Of a DNA stretch of 55,459 bases, positions 24,956 to 33,560 are shown piece after piece. A model generated the notes under the pieces. It was not told the origin of the DNA. It saw only the letters and a list, made by a program, of their open reading frames with translations, and searched no databases. Both the position numbers and the translations under genes were made by a program. Source of the stretch: Bacteroidales bacterium UBA1392. GTDB taxonomy: Bacteria; Bacteroidota; Bacteroidia; Bacteroidales; UBA932. The stretch spans positions 1 to 55,459 of the forward strand of contig DBQO01000024.1 of the NCBI GenBank assembly GCA_002305275.1. Reading direction: 5' to 3'. The stretch's first letter is position 1; each line of letters opens with the position of its first letter.

Positions 24956-27337
24956 CTAAATATAGTAGGCTGCCTGTAGGATTTTTTGTACAAGAAGAGG
25001 ATTGAGGGTTTTGGAATGCTCTTCCAGATATAGCCTAACCTCATTTTTTGCCTCCTTTGAATGATGACCGCCAAGTAGCGCGGAGCACCAATTGGTGGGA
25101 AAGAATATGTCTCCGGTAATCTGTATCTCTTCAATAATACCCAGCGCGGGGCGAATATATGAGAGCGCCTCCTGCTGTCTGAGCGGATGATTGAGCAAGC
25201 GTAGCACTGTCAGCGTCCAGGGCTCCACTTCGCGGTTTTCTACCTTCAAAAGGGACTGGAAACACTCTTGTCGGGCTTCCGGGGTAGAGGCGAGTGCCGG
25301 TGCTATATAATCAAACTGTGCAATAAGATCGGGGTGGGAGAGGCGTGCACGCTGAATTGTAACCAGCCACGGGGCAATTCTCTCTTTTCTGACTGCAAGT
25401 TGCTGACAGAGCTGAGTAAGATCAGCGTTCGTAAGCTGGAAATAGTTGAAACTCTTCGGCTCCAGAAAGGCATGGAGAAACATTTCTGTGACAGATCCCG
25501 AGTGCGGAGCATTTAGCAGAGCGCTAAATGCGGCTCTACGGCAACTCTCGGATAACGACTCAGATATAAGTTCCTTCAGACGCTCTTCCCATTCGGTTGC
25601 TTCCAGTTCATTTTCTTTCCATAGTATGCTTCCCAATTGGGAGAGGGCCCGCCTGAATACCAGCGTCGTCTGTGACGAATCCTCTTTTGATAGTGATTCG
25701 AGACAATCGAGCAAGAATAATGTATAATCAAACCCTGTAATCTTCTCATTTAGATAATTCTCGTAGAGAATAACGAGCGTAGAGGCCTTTTCCGGGGGGT
25801 TCAAGGGCTGAGTGGAGAGATTGTTCATTAAAGCAGTAGAAAGCTCCTCAGAGAGCTCATAATAGCCGTAATTGAGTCCGTTCAGATCAATTTGTGAAAG
25901 AGAATCCACTTTGTAATGAGGCATTCCGGGCTTGTGAACCCAGTCGTTGCTCCATGCGGCAAGATTTTCATCAGTAAATTTATCAAGAATGGATATCAGA
26001 CCCTCCCAATCGGCATTTCCATAAGCATATCTATTTAGATATTCGCGAATACCTCTCTTGAAGGCTTCAGGATCCATTTTCCTTGAGAGCATCTCCATTA
26101 CGATAGGAGCTTTATTATAAATGACATTGCCATAAATGAGGCCTGCATCTTTTAGATTGGCAAGCGGTTGTTTGATGGCATTTGCTCCATCTGTACGATC
26201 AACGGAGTAAGCAGCAGATGCGTAATCGAGGAATGTGAAGGAATTATCCACGTCCGGATACTTGTCAGCAGAGATCAATGCTGCAAAGTAATTGGCAAAA
26301 ACCTCTTTTGTCCAAACATCATCAAACCACTTCATCGTAACATAATCCCCGAACCACATATGGGCAGTTTCGTGTGCTATCAGACTGAATCTGTTCATCT
26401 TTTCGGAAATGCCTGCGCCTTTCTCCAGAAATATGCGGCGGTCGTTATAAAGAGTAGCTCCCGTATGCTCCATCCCTCCGTATTGGAACCCGGGCAGGAC
26501 TATACAGTCGTACTTTGCAAAGGGATAGGGGATATCGGTATATTCTTCGAGCCATTCCAATGAATAAAAGACCTCATCCAGTATTTCGTCTATCTGTGCA
26601 AGTTTGTAAGGATCAGTTTCCCTATGGTAAAGTCCTATTATACGACCTAAATTGTCACTTTTCTCAGCTTTTTCAAACTCACCTGCGACAAAAGAGAAGA
26701 GATATGTGCTCAGAGGCTCTGTGGGATGAAATGAATATGTAACTGTCTGATTATCTGCGTTTGTAACACTTTTGTTTAGAGGACTATTGGCTACTGCCTT
26801 CCATTTATCTGGTACAGAGAGAGTTAGAATATAGGAGGCTTTTAGGTCAGGTTGGTCGAAACAGGGGAAGAGGGTCCTGGCCCTGTCAGGTACCAGCAAT
26901 GTGTACATAAAGTTGTCCCTTCTGTTCAATGATTGCTTTCCTGCAGAGAAGGCTATCCTGATACTGTTTCTTCCCCTTTTAAGGAGAGAAGAAGGAATGA
27001 TGATATGTTCATTTTCAAATAGATAATCGCAGCTATCCTCATTTAGCTCTAGAGAATGAACCATTTCAGGCTTTTCTTTGAAGTCCAACAGAAACGGATA
27101 CTTCCCGACACTATTGAAATCAAATGAGATGGTAATCACAGCCGGAATAGCTTCCTCAGAGTTTGTAGGAAAAACAAATCTCAAGTCATAGTTTAGATTG
27201 GATATTGTATTATGACGCAAATCAGCAAGTTCACGACTTACTCCAGGTTCAGTTATTTTATCAATATCCCATCTTTCACAACCCGATATCAGTAGTACAA
27301 ACACCGATATCGCGACTATCCTAATCCGTTTCTTCAT
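24956..27337 (-). CDS. M1-family zinc aminopeptidase, lipoprotein
   Basis: A 793-residue protein with a lipoprotein signal (lipobox ISGC, Cys20), so it is probably anchored in the outer or cytoplasmic membrane facing the periplasm or outside. M1 features: the exopeptidase motif GGMEHTG (287-293), zinc site HETAH (322-326) with the third ligand Glu345 in WTKEVFANYF. The N-terminal beta-saddle and a long C-terminal helical region are the right size for an ERAP/aminopeptidase N-like architecture. It should release N-terminal residues from peptides, which would supply the amino acid fermentation pathways. Its start codon is 23 bp from the heptamer array. Confidence 0.93.
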   Translation of the reverse strand: MKKRIRIVAISVFVLLISGCERWDIDKITEPGVSRELADLRHNTISNLNYDLRFVFPTNSEEAIPAVITISFDFNSVGKYPFLLDFKEKPEMVHSLELNEDSCDYLFENEHIIIPSSLLKRGRNSIRIAFSAGKQSLNRRDNFMYTLLVPDRARTLFPCFDQPDLKASYILTLSVPDKWKAVANSPLNKSVTNADNQTVTYSFHPTEPLSTYLFSFVAGEFEKAEKSDNLGRIIGLYHRETDPYKLAQIDEILDEVFYSLEWLEEYTDIPYPFAKYDCIVLPGFQYGGMEHTGATLYNDRRIFLEKGAGISEKMNRFSLIAHETAHMWFGDYVTMKWFDDVWTKEVFANYFAALISADKYPDVDNSFTFLDYASAAYSVDRTDGANAIKQPLANLKDAGLIYGNVIYNKAPIVMEMLSRKMDPEAFKRGIREYLNRYAYGNADWEGLISILDKFTDENLAAWSNDWVHKPGMPHYKVDSLSQIDLNGLNYGYYELSEELSTALMNNLSTQPLNPPEKASTLVILYENYLNEKITGFDYTLFLLDCLESLSKEDSSQTTLVFRRALSQLGSILWKENELEATEWEERLKELISESLSESCRRAAFSALLNAPHSGSVTEMFLHAFLEPKSFNYFQLTNADLTQLCQQLAVRKERIAPWLVTIQRARLSHPDLIAQFDYIAPALASTPEARQECFQSLLKVENREVEPWTLTVLRLLNHPLRQQEALSYIRPALGIIEEIQITGDIFFPTNWCSALLGGHHSKEAKNEVRLYLEEHSKTLNPLLVQKILQAAYYI

Positions 27338-27360
27338 AGTAAAATATTTTATTGTTAGTT

Positions 27361-27598
27361 ATGAGTTCAGAGTTATGAGTTCTGAGTTCAGAGTAATTAC
27401 ACACTCCACACTACACCCTCAATACTCGATACTCAATACTCGATACTCGATACTCAATACTCAATACTACACACTACCCACTACCCACTTCCCACTACAC
27501 ACTACCCACTACACACTACCCACTACACACTACCCACTACCCACTACACACTACCCACTACACACTACCCACTACCCACTACAAACTACAAACTACTT
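27361..27598. repeat. 34-unit phased heptamer tandem array
   Basis: From 27361 the sequence divides exactly into 34 seven-base units with no slip. The left end has five GAGT-type units (ATGAGTT, CAGAGTT, ATGAGTT, CTGAGTT, CAGAGTA). These are followed by three transitional ACTC/ACAC units and CCTCAAT, then six of ACTCGAT/ACTCAAT, and then 19 of ACTACCC/ACTACAC/ACTACAA type ending in ACTACTT. Nearly all begin with ACT. The last units overlap the stop codon and final codon of the CapA/VanY gene. The same unit occurs at 16391-16437. Confidence 0.95.
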
Positions 27599-29329
27599 AT
27601 TGTCTGCCGCAGCTATTCCTTGAACATAGTCCCTTATCACACTTAATTTTTCTGCGGAAAAATCGGACTTAAATCCTTTTAGGTCGGATGCCGTTATCAC
27701 TTTGAGATACTCTGCGAGATAGAGTTCCGAGAGGGGATAGTAACTCCAATGCCACTTTTCCTCGCTATGTCCGCTACTTCTCCCTTCACCATAGGGCTGA
27801 AAAAATCCATATTTGTGTGCGTTGGCCTGAAGCCAGGAGTATGTTTTTTTACCCTGAGCCGAGTTCCAGTAAGCATGTCTTTTTGAGATAAAATCCAGAT
27901 CAGTCCCCCAATGGTGGCGGGAAGTTCCGGGCAGAGAGTTGTATTTGAGTACTTTTTTGGCACACTCAACCGGATCGGGATATCGTTCGGAGTACTCTTT
28001 AATTTTGCTCTCCCAGATATGTTTCTGTGTGTAAAAGTTGCGCGAAGCGGAAGTCACCCTCAATATGATTCCATCAGCCTTTGCGTCAGCATACATTTGT
28101 TCGTAGGCAGCCAAAACAGGTTTCTGTATGTAAGAGTTCTCTTTGCTCAGCTCCGTGTATTCTGAAGGAATGTTGATGAAATTGGTGTCTTTGCCGTATG
28201 TGTGTTTGCCTATAAGAAATTCCTTTGTAGGGTATGCAGCGCCTTTCCAGGGAGTATTCGTAGTAGATTCTGAAGTAGAAGTTTCTTCGTATGGTGTCAC
28301 AACAAGGGTTCCATCCTCCAGGATTCGGACAAGATTGTTCTTTATGTCACTTTCTGAGAGTTTTTTCATCAATTGTGCCACAGAGTTGGTGGGATCAGGT
28401 TCCGGTCCTGCTCCAAATTTCATCTTAAAGGAGTGGATTTTTCCTCCGAGCAGCACACCGTTACGATCCACTTTTACTTCAAGGATAGGAGAGTGCCCTC
28501 TATTGCCGGTGACATTCATCCCCGTACTGGTGCAGAAGTTTCCCAGACTGTAAGCTATAATTCTACCCTTGTAGCCCTCTACAGCACGTGTTACATGTGG
28601 CCCATGGCCAAATACCATATCTGCTCCGAGATCTATGCAGAGATGAGCAAATTTTCTAAGGTCGCCTCTGTTTTCTCCATGGAAATATTCAGTTCCATAG
28701 GGGAGAGGATTGCAGTGACTCCCCTCATCACCTCCGTGAAATGAAACTATAAGTATGTCGCACTTTGCCCTTACCTCTTCTATGATTTCACGTACGAGCT
28801 TCTCATTAGTGTGTTTGAGAACGTACGAATTGTATCCGAAGGCGCAGAATCCGAATCTTACCCCCTTAACCTCCTTAAATGCACTCCTGCTCTCAGGCAG
28901 CCCAGCGTATCCTATACCAACCTTGTCAAGATTGGCCATGGTTTCTGCCCTTCCTGCCGCTGAAAAGTCATTTATATGGTTATTTGCCAGGGAGAGAAAG
29001 TCAAATCCCGCATCAGCCAGGTGTCTGCGATATTCCGGGGGCATTTTGAAAGCGTATGAGCGGTTATTGGAGAGGCTTTTGGTACAGGTGCCGCCTATAC
29101 ACATAGCCCCTTCAAGGTTACCGGCGGCAATATCGGCTCCACTTAATATATGGCGTGTATGGTCAAAGAGATTATTTCCATCATTTGCGGGAAGACGGTT
29201 CTTAGGATAGGTATTGCCAAGCATTATGTCACCAACTAAAGCCACGGTAAGGGTATCAGTAGTGGCTCCGAGTGGTGCAGAAAGCGACAATAAAGCCAGT
29301 ACAATTGGAAATATTATATAACGTTTCAT
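27593..29329 (-). CDS. Fusion: CapA-like metallophosphatase plus VanY-like D,D-carboxypeptidase
   Basis: A 578-residue exported protein (signal peptide ending near ALSLSAPLGA). Residues ~28-300 form a CapA/PgsA-type metallophosphatase-like domain: ALVGDIMLGN, GNLEGAMC, LANNHINDFS, VSFHGGDEG, FGHGPHVTRA and AYSLGNFC. Residues ~400-560 form an M15B peptidase with zinc ligands in SRHHWGTDLDF (SxHxxGxDxD) and the catalytic EKWHW, as in VanY/DdcY. The second half probably trims D-Ala from muropeptides outside the cytoplasm. The first half may act on wall or polymer phosphates, but its reaction is not established. The fusion is unusual for both families. Minus-strand TAACTTTG (29362-29355) is a possible -7 box. 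Confidence 0.88.
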   Translation of the reverse strand: MKRYIIFPIVLALLSLSAPLGATTDTLTVALVGDIMLGNTYPKNRLPANDGNNLFDHTRHILSGADIAAGNLEGAMCIGGTCTKSLSNNRSYAFKMPPEYRRHLADAGFDFLSLANNHINDFSAAGRAETMANLDKVGIGYAGLPESRSAFKEVKGVRFGFCAFGYNSYVLKHTNEKLVREIIEEVRAKCDILIVSFHGGDEGSHCNPLPYGTEYFHGENRGDLRKFAHLCIDLGADMVFGHGPHVTRAVEGYKGRIIAYSLGNFCTSTGMNVTGNRGHSPILEVKVDRNGVLLGGKIHSFKMKFGAGPEPDPTNSVAQLMKKLSESDIKNNLVRILEDGTLVVTPYEETSTSESTTNTPWKGAAYPTKEFLIGKHTYGKDTNFINIPSEYTELSKENSYIQKPVLAAYEQMYADAKADGIILRVTSASRNFYTQKHIWESKIKEYSERYPDPVECAKKVLKYNSLPGTSRHHWGTDLDFISKRHAYWNSAQGKKTYSWLQANAHKYGFFQPYGEGRSSGHSEEKWHWSYYPLSELYLAEYLKVITASDLKGFKSDFSAEKLSVIRDYVQGIAAADNK

Positions 29330-29431
29330 CTAATTGATGTATCTTTTAAAATTGCAAAGTTAATCATTTTTTACCTCTTCCATGTTCTAAAGGCCCATTG
29401 CCCCTTTCTCTTAATTGTTTTGGCCCACAAA

Positions 29432-29462
29432 TTGTTTTCTTCGGCTTTAGTTACTACATTTG
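29432..29462 (+). promoter_or_regulatory. Promoter of rfbA-rfbB
   Basis: TTG at 29432-29434 and TACATTTG at 29455-29462 with a 20-bp spacer. The start point would be near 29469, 11 nt before the ATG at 29480, so the earlier in-frame codon at 29420 cannot be the start. Confidence 0.65.
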
Positions 29463-29479
29463 TAGACATTTTAGCAAAT

Positions 29480-30361
29480 ATGAAAGGAATCGTACTGGCA
29501 GGCGGTAGCGGCACTCGCCTTTATCCCATAACAAAAGGTGTGAGCAAACAGATGCTCCCCATCTATGACAAGCCGATGATCTATTATCCGATTTCAGTCC
29601 TGATGCTGGCCGGAATCCGTGAAATTCTGATTATTTCGACTCCCCAGGATCTTCCGGGATTTAAACGTCTTCTTGGCGATGGAAGTGACTTCGGAGTGCG
29701 TTTTGACTATGCGGAGCAACCCTCACCGGACGGTATTGCACAGGCATTCATAATAGGAGATAAGTTTATTGGCAAAGAGAGTGCCTGCCTTGTTCTCGGT
29801 GACAATATATTCCACGGAGCGGGCTTCACAGGAATGTTGAAAGAGGCGGTGCGAGCCGCTGAAGAGGATGCTAAAGCCACGGTCTTCGGGTATTGGGTAG
29901 CCGATCCGGAGCGCTATGGTGTGGCCGAATTTGATGAAGAGGGCAACTGCCTCTCCATTGAGGAAAAACCAGCCAAGCCAAAATCCAATTATGCGGTAGT
30001 AGGACTCTATTTTTATCCCAACAAAGTGGTGAATGTAGCAAAGAATGTCAAACCCTCTGCACGTGGAGAAATTGAGATTACTTCAGTCAATCAGAGATTT
30101 CTCGAGGATGGAGAACTAAAGGTACAGACTCTTGGGAGGGGATTTGCCTGGCTTGATACCGGCACGCACGATTCCCTAAGTGAAGCATCCACTTTTGTAG
30201 AGGTCATAGAAAAGCGTCAGGGGCTCAAAATAGCCTGCCTCGAGAGCATTGCTTTCAGCAAAGGCTGGATTTCCGAAGAAAAAATGCGCGAAGTTGCTCA
30301 GCCGATGGCACGTAACCAGTATGGACAATATTTGCTCAAGATAGTAGAGAACAAAAAATAA
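29480..30361 (+). CDS. rfbA: Glucose-1-phosphate thymidylyltransferase
   Basis: A 293-residue nucleotidyltransferase making dTDP-glucose from dTTP and glucose-1-phosphate, for dTDP-rhamnose or related sugars of surface polysaccharide. The signature GIVLAGGSGTRLYPITKGVS is at the N-terminus, followed by KQMLPIYDKPMIYYP, LGDNIFHG, EEKPAKPKSNYAVVGLYFY and WLDTGTHDSL. It pairs with rfbB 13 bp downstream. rfbC and rfbD are not in this window, so the remaining steps must be encoded elsewhere. Confidence 0.96.
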   Translation: MKGIVLAGGSGTRLYPITKGVSKQMLPIYDKPMIYYPISVLMLAGIREILIISTPQDLPGFKRLLGDGSDFGVRFDYAEQPSPDGIAQAFIIGDKFIGKESACLVLGDNIFHGAGFTGMLKEAVRAAEEDAKATVFGYWVADPERYGVAEFDEEGNCLSIEEKPAKPKSNYAVVGLYFYPNKVVNVAKNVKPSARGEIEITSVNQRFLEDGELKVQTLGRGFAWLDTGTHDSLSEASTFVEVIEKRQGLKIACLESIAFSKGWISEEKMREVAQPMARNQYGQYLLKIVENKK

Positions 30362-30374
30362 TTTTTTAAACGAT

Positions 30375-31508
30375 ATGCAAAGCATTATCATAACCGGAGG
30401 TGCCGGATTTATCGGATCGCACGTAGTGCGCCATTTTGTTAAGAAATATCCCGATTACAAGATTATCAACGTGGATAAACTCACTTATGCGGGCAATTTG
30501 GCCAATCTCGAAGATATCGAAAATGTACCTAACTATCGTTTCATACGTGCCGATATCTGCGATTTTGATGCTATGTTTGCTCTAATATGGGAGGAAAAGG
30601 TTGACGGCATCATCCATCTGGCTGCCGAATCGCATGTAGACCGCTCAATTAAAGACCCTTTTACCTTTGCCCACACTAATGTAATGGGGACTCTTTCTCT
30701 ACTACAGGCTGCCAGGATCTGCTGGGAGTCACTTCCTGAGAAATATGAGGGCAAGCGCTTCTACCATATCTCCACTGATGAGGTGTATGGTGATCTTGAA
30801 ATCACCCACTCAGAAGGGATTGAGTCACCATTTGCCGATATGGCAGCTCCTTCGGGGCATAATCTTGCTTATGGGACGGATTTCTTCCTCGAAAGCACTC
30901 CCTATGCTCCCCATTCACCCTATTCCGCTTCCAAGGCGGCATCAGACCACTTCGTTCGTGCTTTCCACGATACCTACGGTATGCCGACCATAGTTACAAA
31001 CTGCTCCAACAATTATGGGCCATACCAGTTCCCTGAAAAGCTGATCCCTCTATTCATCAACAATATTCGTAAGAGAAAACCGCTGCCGGTATATGGAAAA
31101 GGTGAAAATGTCCGTGACTGGCTCTACGTAGAGGATCATGCCAGGGCCATTGACCTGATTTTCCATCGTGGAAAGATAGGGGAGACCTATAATATCGGTG
31201 GTTTCAATGAGTGGAAAAACATAGACCTGATCAAGGTCATAATAGCAACGGTTGACCGTCTGCTTGGTAATCCCGAAGGATACTCTTTGGATCTGATAAC
31301 CTTTGTTACGGACCGTGCAGGCCACGATTTGCGTTATGCCATAGATTCCAGAAAACTTCAGAAAGAATTGGGATGGGAGCCTTCATTACAATTTGAAGAG
31401 GGCATAGAACATACCGTCCGCTGGTATCTGGAGAATCAGGAATGGATGGACAGGATCACCTCAGGCGACTATGAGCGCTATTACGAGGAGATGTATCACA
31501 AAAGATAG
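30375..31508 (+). CDS. rfbB: dTDP-glucose 4,6-dehydratase
   Basis: A 377-residue extended short-chain dehydrogenase that turns dTDP-glucose into dTDP-4-keto-6-deoxyglucose. The NAD-binding GGAGFIGSH is at ~8-16. The catalytic triad region includes HISTDEVYGDLE and YSASKAASDHFV, and NNYGPYQFPEKLIP is a family hallmark. A small insertion of about 15 residues follows the STDEVYG motif (DMAAPSGHNLAYGTDFFLES), seen in Bacteroidota versions. It is convergent with the small Cys-rich gene, with only 10 bp between their ends. Confidence 0.96.
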   Translation: MQSIIITGGAGFIGSHVVRHFVKKYPDYKIINVDKLTYAGNLANLEDIENVPNYRFIRADICDFDAMFALIWEEKVDGIIHLAAESHVDRSIKDPFTFAHTNVMGTLSLLQAARICWESLPEKYEGKRFYHISTDEVYGDLEITHSEGIESPFADMAAPSGHNLAYGTDFFLESTPYAPHSPYSASKAASDHFVRAFHDTYGMPTIVTNCSNNYGPYQFPEKLIPLFINNIRKRKPLPVYGKGENVRDWLYVEDHARAIDLIFHRGKIGETYNIGGFNEWKNIDLIKVIIATVDRLLGNPEGYSLDLITFVTDRAGHDLRYAIDSRKLQKELGWEPSLQFEEGIEHTVRWYLENQEWMDRITSGDYERYYEEMYHKR

Positions 31509-31518
31509 CGAACGGGGT

Positions 31519-31707
31519 CTAGTCTCCAAAATCAATACGCGGCTGACATAGGTCCCGCAGCCGTGTTTCAAAGTCGATCATATAGGAACATCCGCGATCA
31601 CAAGGACGCGCCTCGCGTGCGCCTGTCCTGCATTGGTTACCATGAAGAAAGAGGCAGCTCATCCTATGAGCCTCCATGGCAAATCTGATAAAATCTTCCT
31701 TTTTCAT
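31519..31707 (-). CDS. Small cysteine-rich protein downstream of guaA
   Basis: A 62-residue protein starting at the ATG at 31707, 10 bp after the guaA stop on the same strand, so probably co-transcribed. The open frame extends further upstream into guaA but that part is the guaA shadow. Five cysteines (18, 26, 36, 40, 54) and a CDRGC motif suggest a metal or Fe-S site. The sequence FIRFAMEAHRMSCLFLHGNQC has no family that I recognise. A function is not proposed. Confidence 0.6.
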   Translation of the reverse strand: MKKEDFIRFAMEAHRMSCLFLHGNQCRTGAREARPCDRGCSYMIDFETRLRDLCQPRIDFGD

Positions 31708-31717
31708 TGTAGAAGGC

Positions 31718-33043
31718 TTATTCCCACTCAATAGTGGCCGAGGGTTTAGGTGAAATATCGTAGCAGACACGGTTGATATGGGGAACTTCATTGAGAATAC
31801 GCTCAGTCACGTGCTTCAGAAAATCCCAATCAAGCGGCTCTATGGTGGCAGTCATGGCATCTACGGTGTTTACGGCACGGATAATCACAGGCCAGTCAAA
31901 TGAACGTTCGTTGTTGCGTACTCCGACCGATTTAAAGTCCGGGACAACTGTAAAATATTGCCATACCTTCTTGTCAAGTCCTGCTTTGGCAAACTCTTCA
32001 CGCAATATTGCATCGGATTCGCGAACAGCCTCGAGACGATCTCTTGTAATGGCTCCAAGACATCGTACTCCCAGACCGGGGCCGGGGAAAGGCTGACGGA
32101 AGACCATTTCGTGTGGAAGACCCAATTCAAGACCGCAGGCGCGTACTTCATCTTTAAACAGATGTTTAAGCGGCTCTACGAGCTCAAATTGTAAATCTTC
32201 AGGGAGGCCGCCCACGTTGTGATGAGATTTGACACATTTGGCAGTCTTGGTACCCGATTCTATAATATCGGGATATATGGTACCCTGAGCAAGGAAGTCT
32301 ATTCCTTTGAGCTTGCGGGCCTCTTCTTCAAATATCCTTATAAATTCAGTGCCTATAATCTTTCTTTTCTGTTCAGGATCTGCTACCTTTTCCAGTTTTG
32401 AAAGAAATCTATCGGTAGCATCAACATATATCAGATTAGCGCCGAGACGATTTCGGAAAAGTTCTACCACATTTTCGGACTCGTTTTTCCTCATAAGGCC
32501 ATTGTTGACATGCACGCACACCAGACGGTCGCCGATGGCTTTTAACAGAAGTGCTGCAACCACGGAACTGTCGACCCCTCCGGAGAGTGCAAGCAGTACT
32601 TTACGGTCACCTACCTGCTTGTGAACCAATGCTACTTGATCCGCCACGAAATTTGCCATATTCCAATTGGCTTCAGCTTTGCAGGTGTTGAATATAAAGT
32701 CCTTCAGGGCTTTTATTATGGCAGACTCATCAGATGTGAACCCGTCAAGCTTAACATCGCAGAGGGCTTTATCATGCCCGGCTGCCATAACGGGAATTCC
32801 GGCCCCATATATCTCCGGCAGGACATCGATCTCAACACCATCTATGATGTTATTGGGGCCACCGTTGATGATTATGCCTTTCACATTTGGGAGTTCCTTT
32901 AGTTCCTTTGCCGTGATGTCATGGGGGTAAATCTCACTATAAACACCCATTGCACGGATGGCCCTGGCCACCACCGTATTTTCGTGACTGCCGAGGTCTA
33001 GTATTACAATCATGTCCTGTTTCATTCTTCGGATATTAAGCAT
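31718..33043 (-). CDS. guaA: GMP synthase with degenerate, truncated glutaminase domain
   Basis: A 441-residue XMP aminase. The synthetase half is complete: PP-loop LALSGGVDSS (151-160), GTIYPDIIES, KSHHNVGGLPEDL, PFPGPGLGVR and a C-terminus ending KPSATIEWE. The glutaminase half is shortened by about 80 residues. The glycine loop NGGPNN remains, but there is no GxCxG nucleophile and no catalytic His-x-Glu, because the sequence passes from GIPVMAAGHDKALCD to the synthetase. It probably uses free ammonia. The start at 33043 is taken; ATGs at 33025 and 33013 are alternatives. A minus-strand TATCTTTG (33070-33063) is a likely -7 box. Confidence 0.92.
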   Translation of the reverse strand: MLNIRRMKQDMIVILDLGSHENTVVARAIRAMGVYSEIYPHDITAKELKELPNVKGIIINGGPNNIIDGVEIDVLPEIYGAGIPVMAAGHDKALCDVKLDGFTSDESAIIKALKDFIFNTCKAEANWNMANFVADQVALVHKQVGDRKVLLALSGGVDSSVVAALLLKAIGDRLVCVHVNNGLMRKNESENVVELFRNRLGANLIYVDATDRFLSKLEKVADPEQKRKIIGTEFIRIFEEEARKLKGIDFLAQGTIYPDIIESGTKTAKCVKSHHNVGGLPEDLQFELVEPLKHLFKDEVRACGLELGLPHEMVFRQPFPGPGLGVRCLGAITRDRLEAVRESDAILREEFAKAGLDKKVWQYFTVVPDFKSVGVRNNERSFDWPVIIRAVNTVDAMTATIEPLDWDFLKHVTERILNEVPHINRVCYDISPKPSATIEWE

Positions 33044-33082
33044 TGATTTAGGAAATCAGTTGCAAAGATACATTATTAGCCC

Positions 33083-33478
33083 TTAAAATAGATGCTTTTT
33101 CAGATAATCTACAACTTGTACGTCGGCGGGAAGCCAGTCAATACTGTCGAATTCCTGAGAGCTTATCCACTTTACTGCACTGTGTGTCAGTAGGCGCGGA
33201 GCTCCAAATAAAATTGCGCATTGGTAACAATGCATTACAAGGTGAAATTCAGGGTAGTCATACTCTATTGTGAGCAGAAATGAGTCTACGGAGATTATTA
33301 TCCCCAGTTCCTCCATTATCTCCCGTTTAAGGGCTTGTTCACGTGTCTCACCTGCCTCAATTTTTCCACCGGGAAATTCCCAACGACCGGCCATGTCTCC
33401 ACCATCACGTTGTGAAACCAATATTTTTTTCTCGTCAAATATGACGGCAGCAACAACTTCTATTTTTCGTTTCTCCAT
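33083..33478 (-). CDS. MutT-like Nudix hydrolase
   Basis: A 131-residue Nudix protein. The Nudix box is complete: GGKIEAGETREQALKREIME followed by ELGI. The N-terminus MEKRKIEVVAAVIFDEKKIL and the size match MutT-type 8-oxo-dGTP diphosphatases that clean the nucleotide pool. WEFPGG before the box is typical of MutT. The gene is upstream of guaA on the same strand, with a likely guaA -7 box in the gap. Substrate assignment is by similarity only. A minus-strand TAATTTTG lies at 33505-33498. Confidence 0.85.
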   Translation of the reverse strand: MEKRKIEVVAAVIFDEKKILVSQRDGGDMAGRWEFPGGKIEAGETREQALKREIMEELGIIISVDSFLLTIEYDYPEFHLVMHCYQCAILFGAPRLLTHSAVKWISSQEFDSIDWLPADVQVVDYLKKHLF

Positions 33479-33560
33479 ATTGAAAACTTAAATCGTACAA
33501 AATTAAGAATTTCGGCATATTTTCCTATTTTTGCAGGGTCAACAAAAGATAATTGATAAT

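Noticed and set aside
27361..27598. CRISPR array
   Set aside because: Units of 7 bp with no spacers and no cas genes nearby.
27375..27623. 82-codon frame with TTHYPLP-like repeats
   Set aside because: The peptide repeat is only the three-frame readout of the 7-bp DNA array and ends in the adjacent gene; there is no start signal.
31509..31718. rfbC/rfbD following rfbB
   Set aside because: The next genes are a small Cys-rich protein and guaA on the opposite strand; no epimerase or reductase is in the window.
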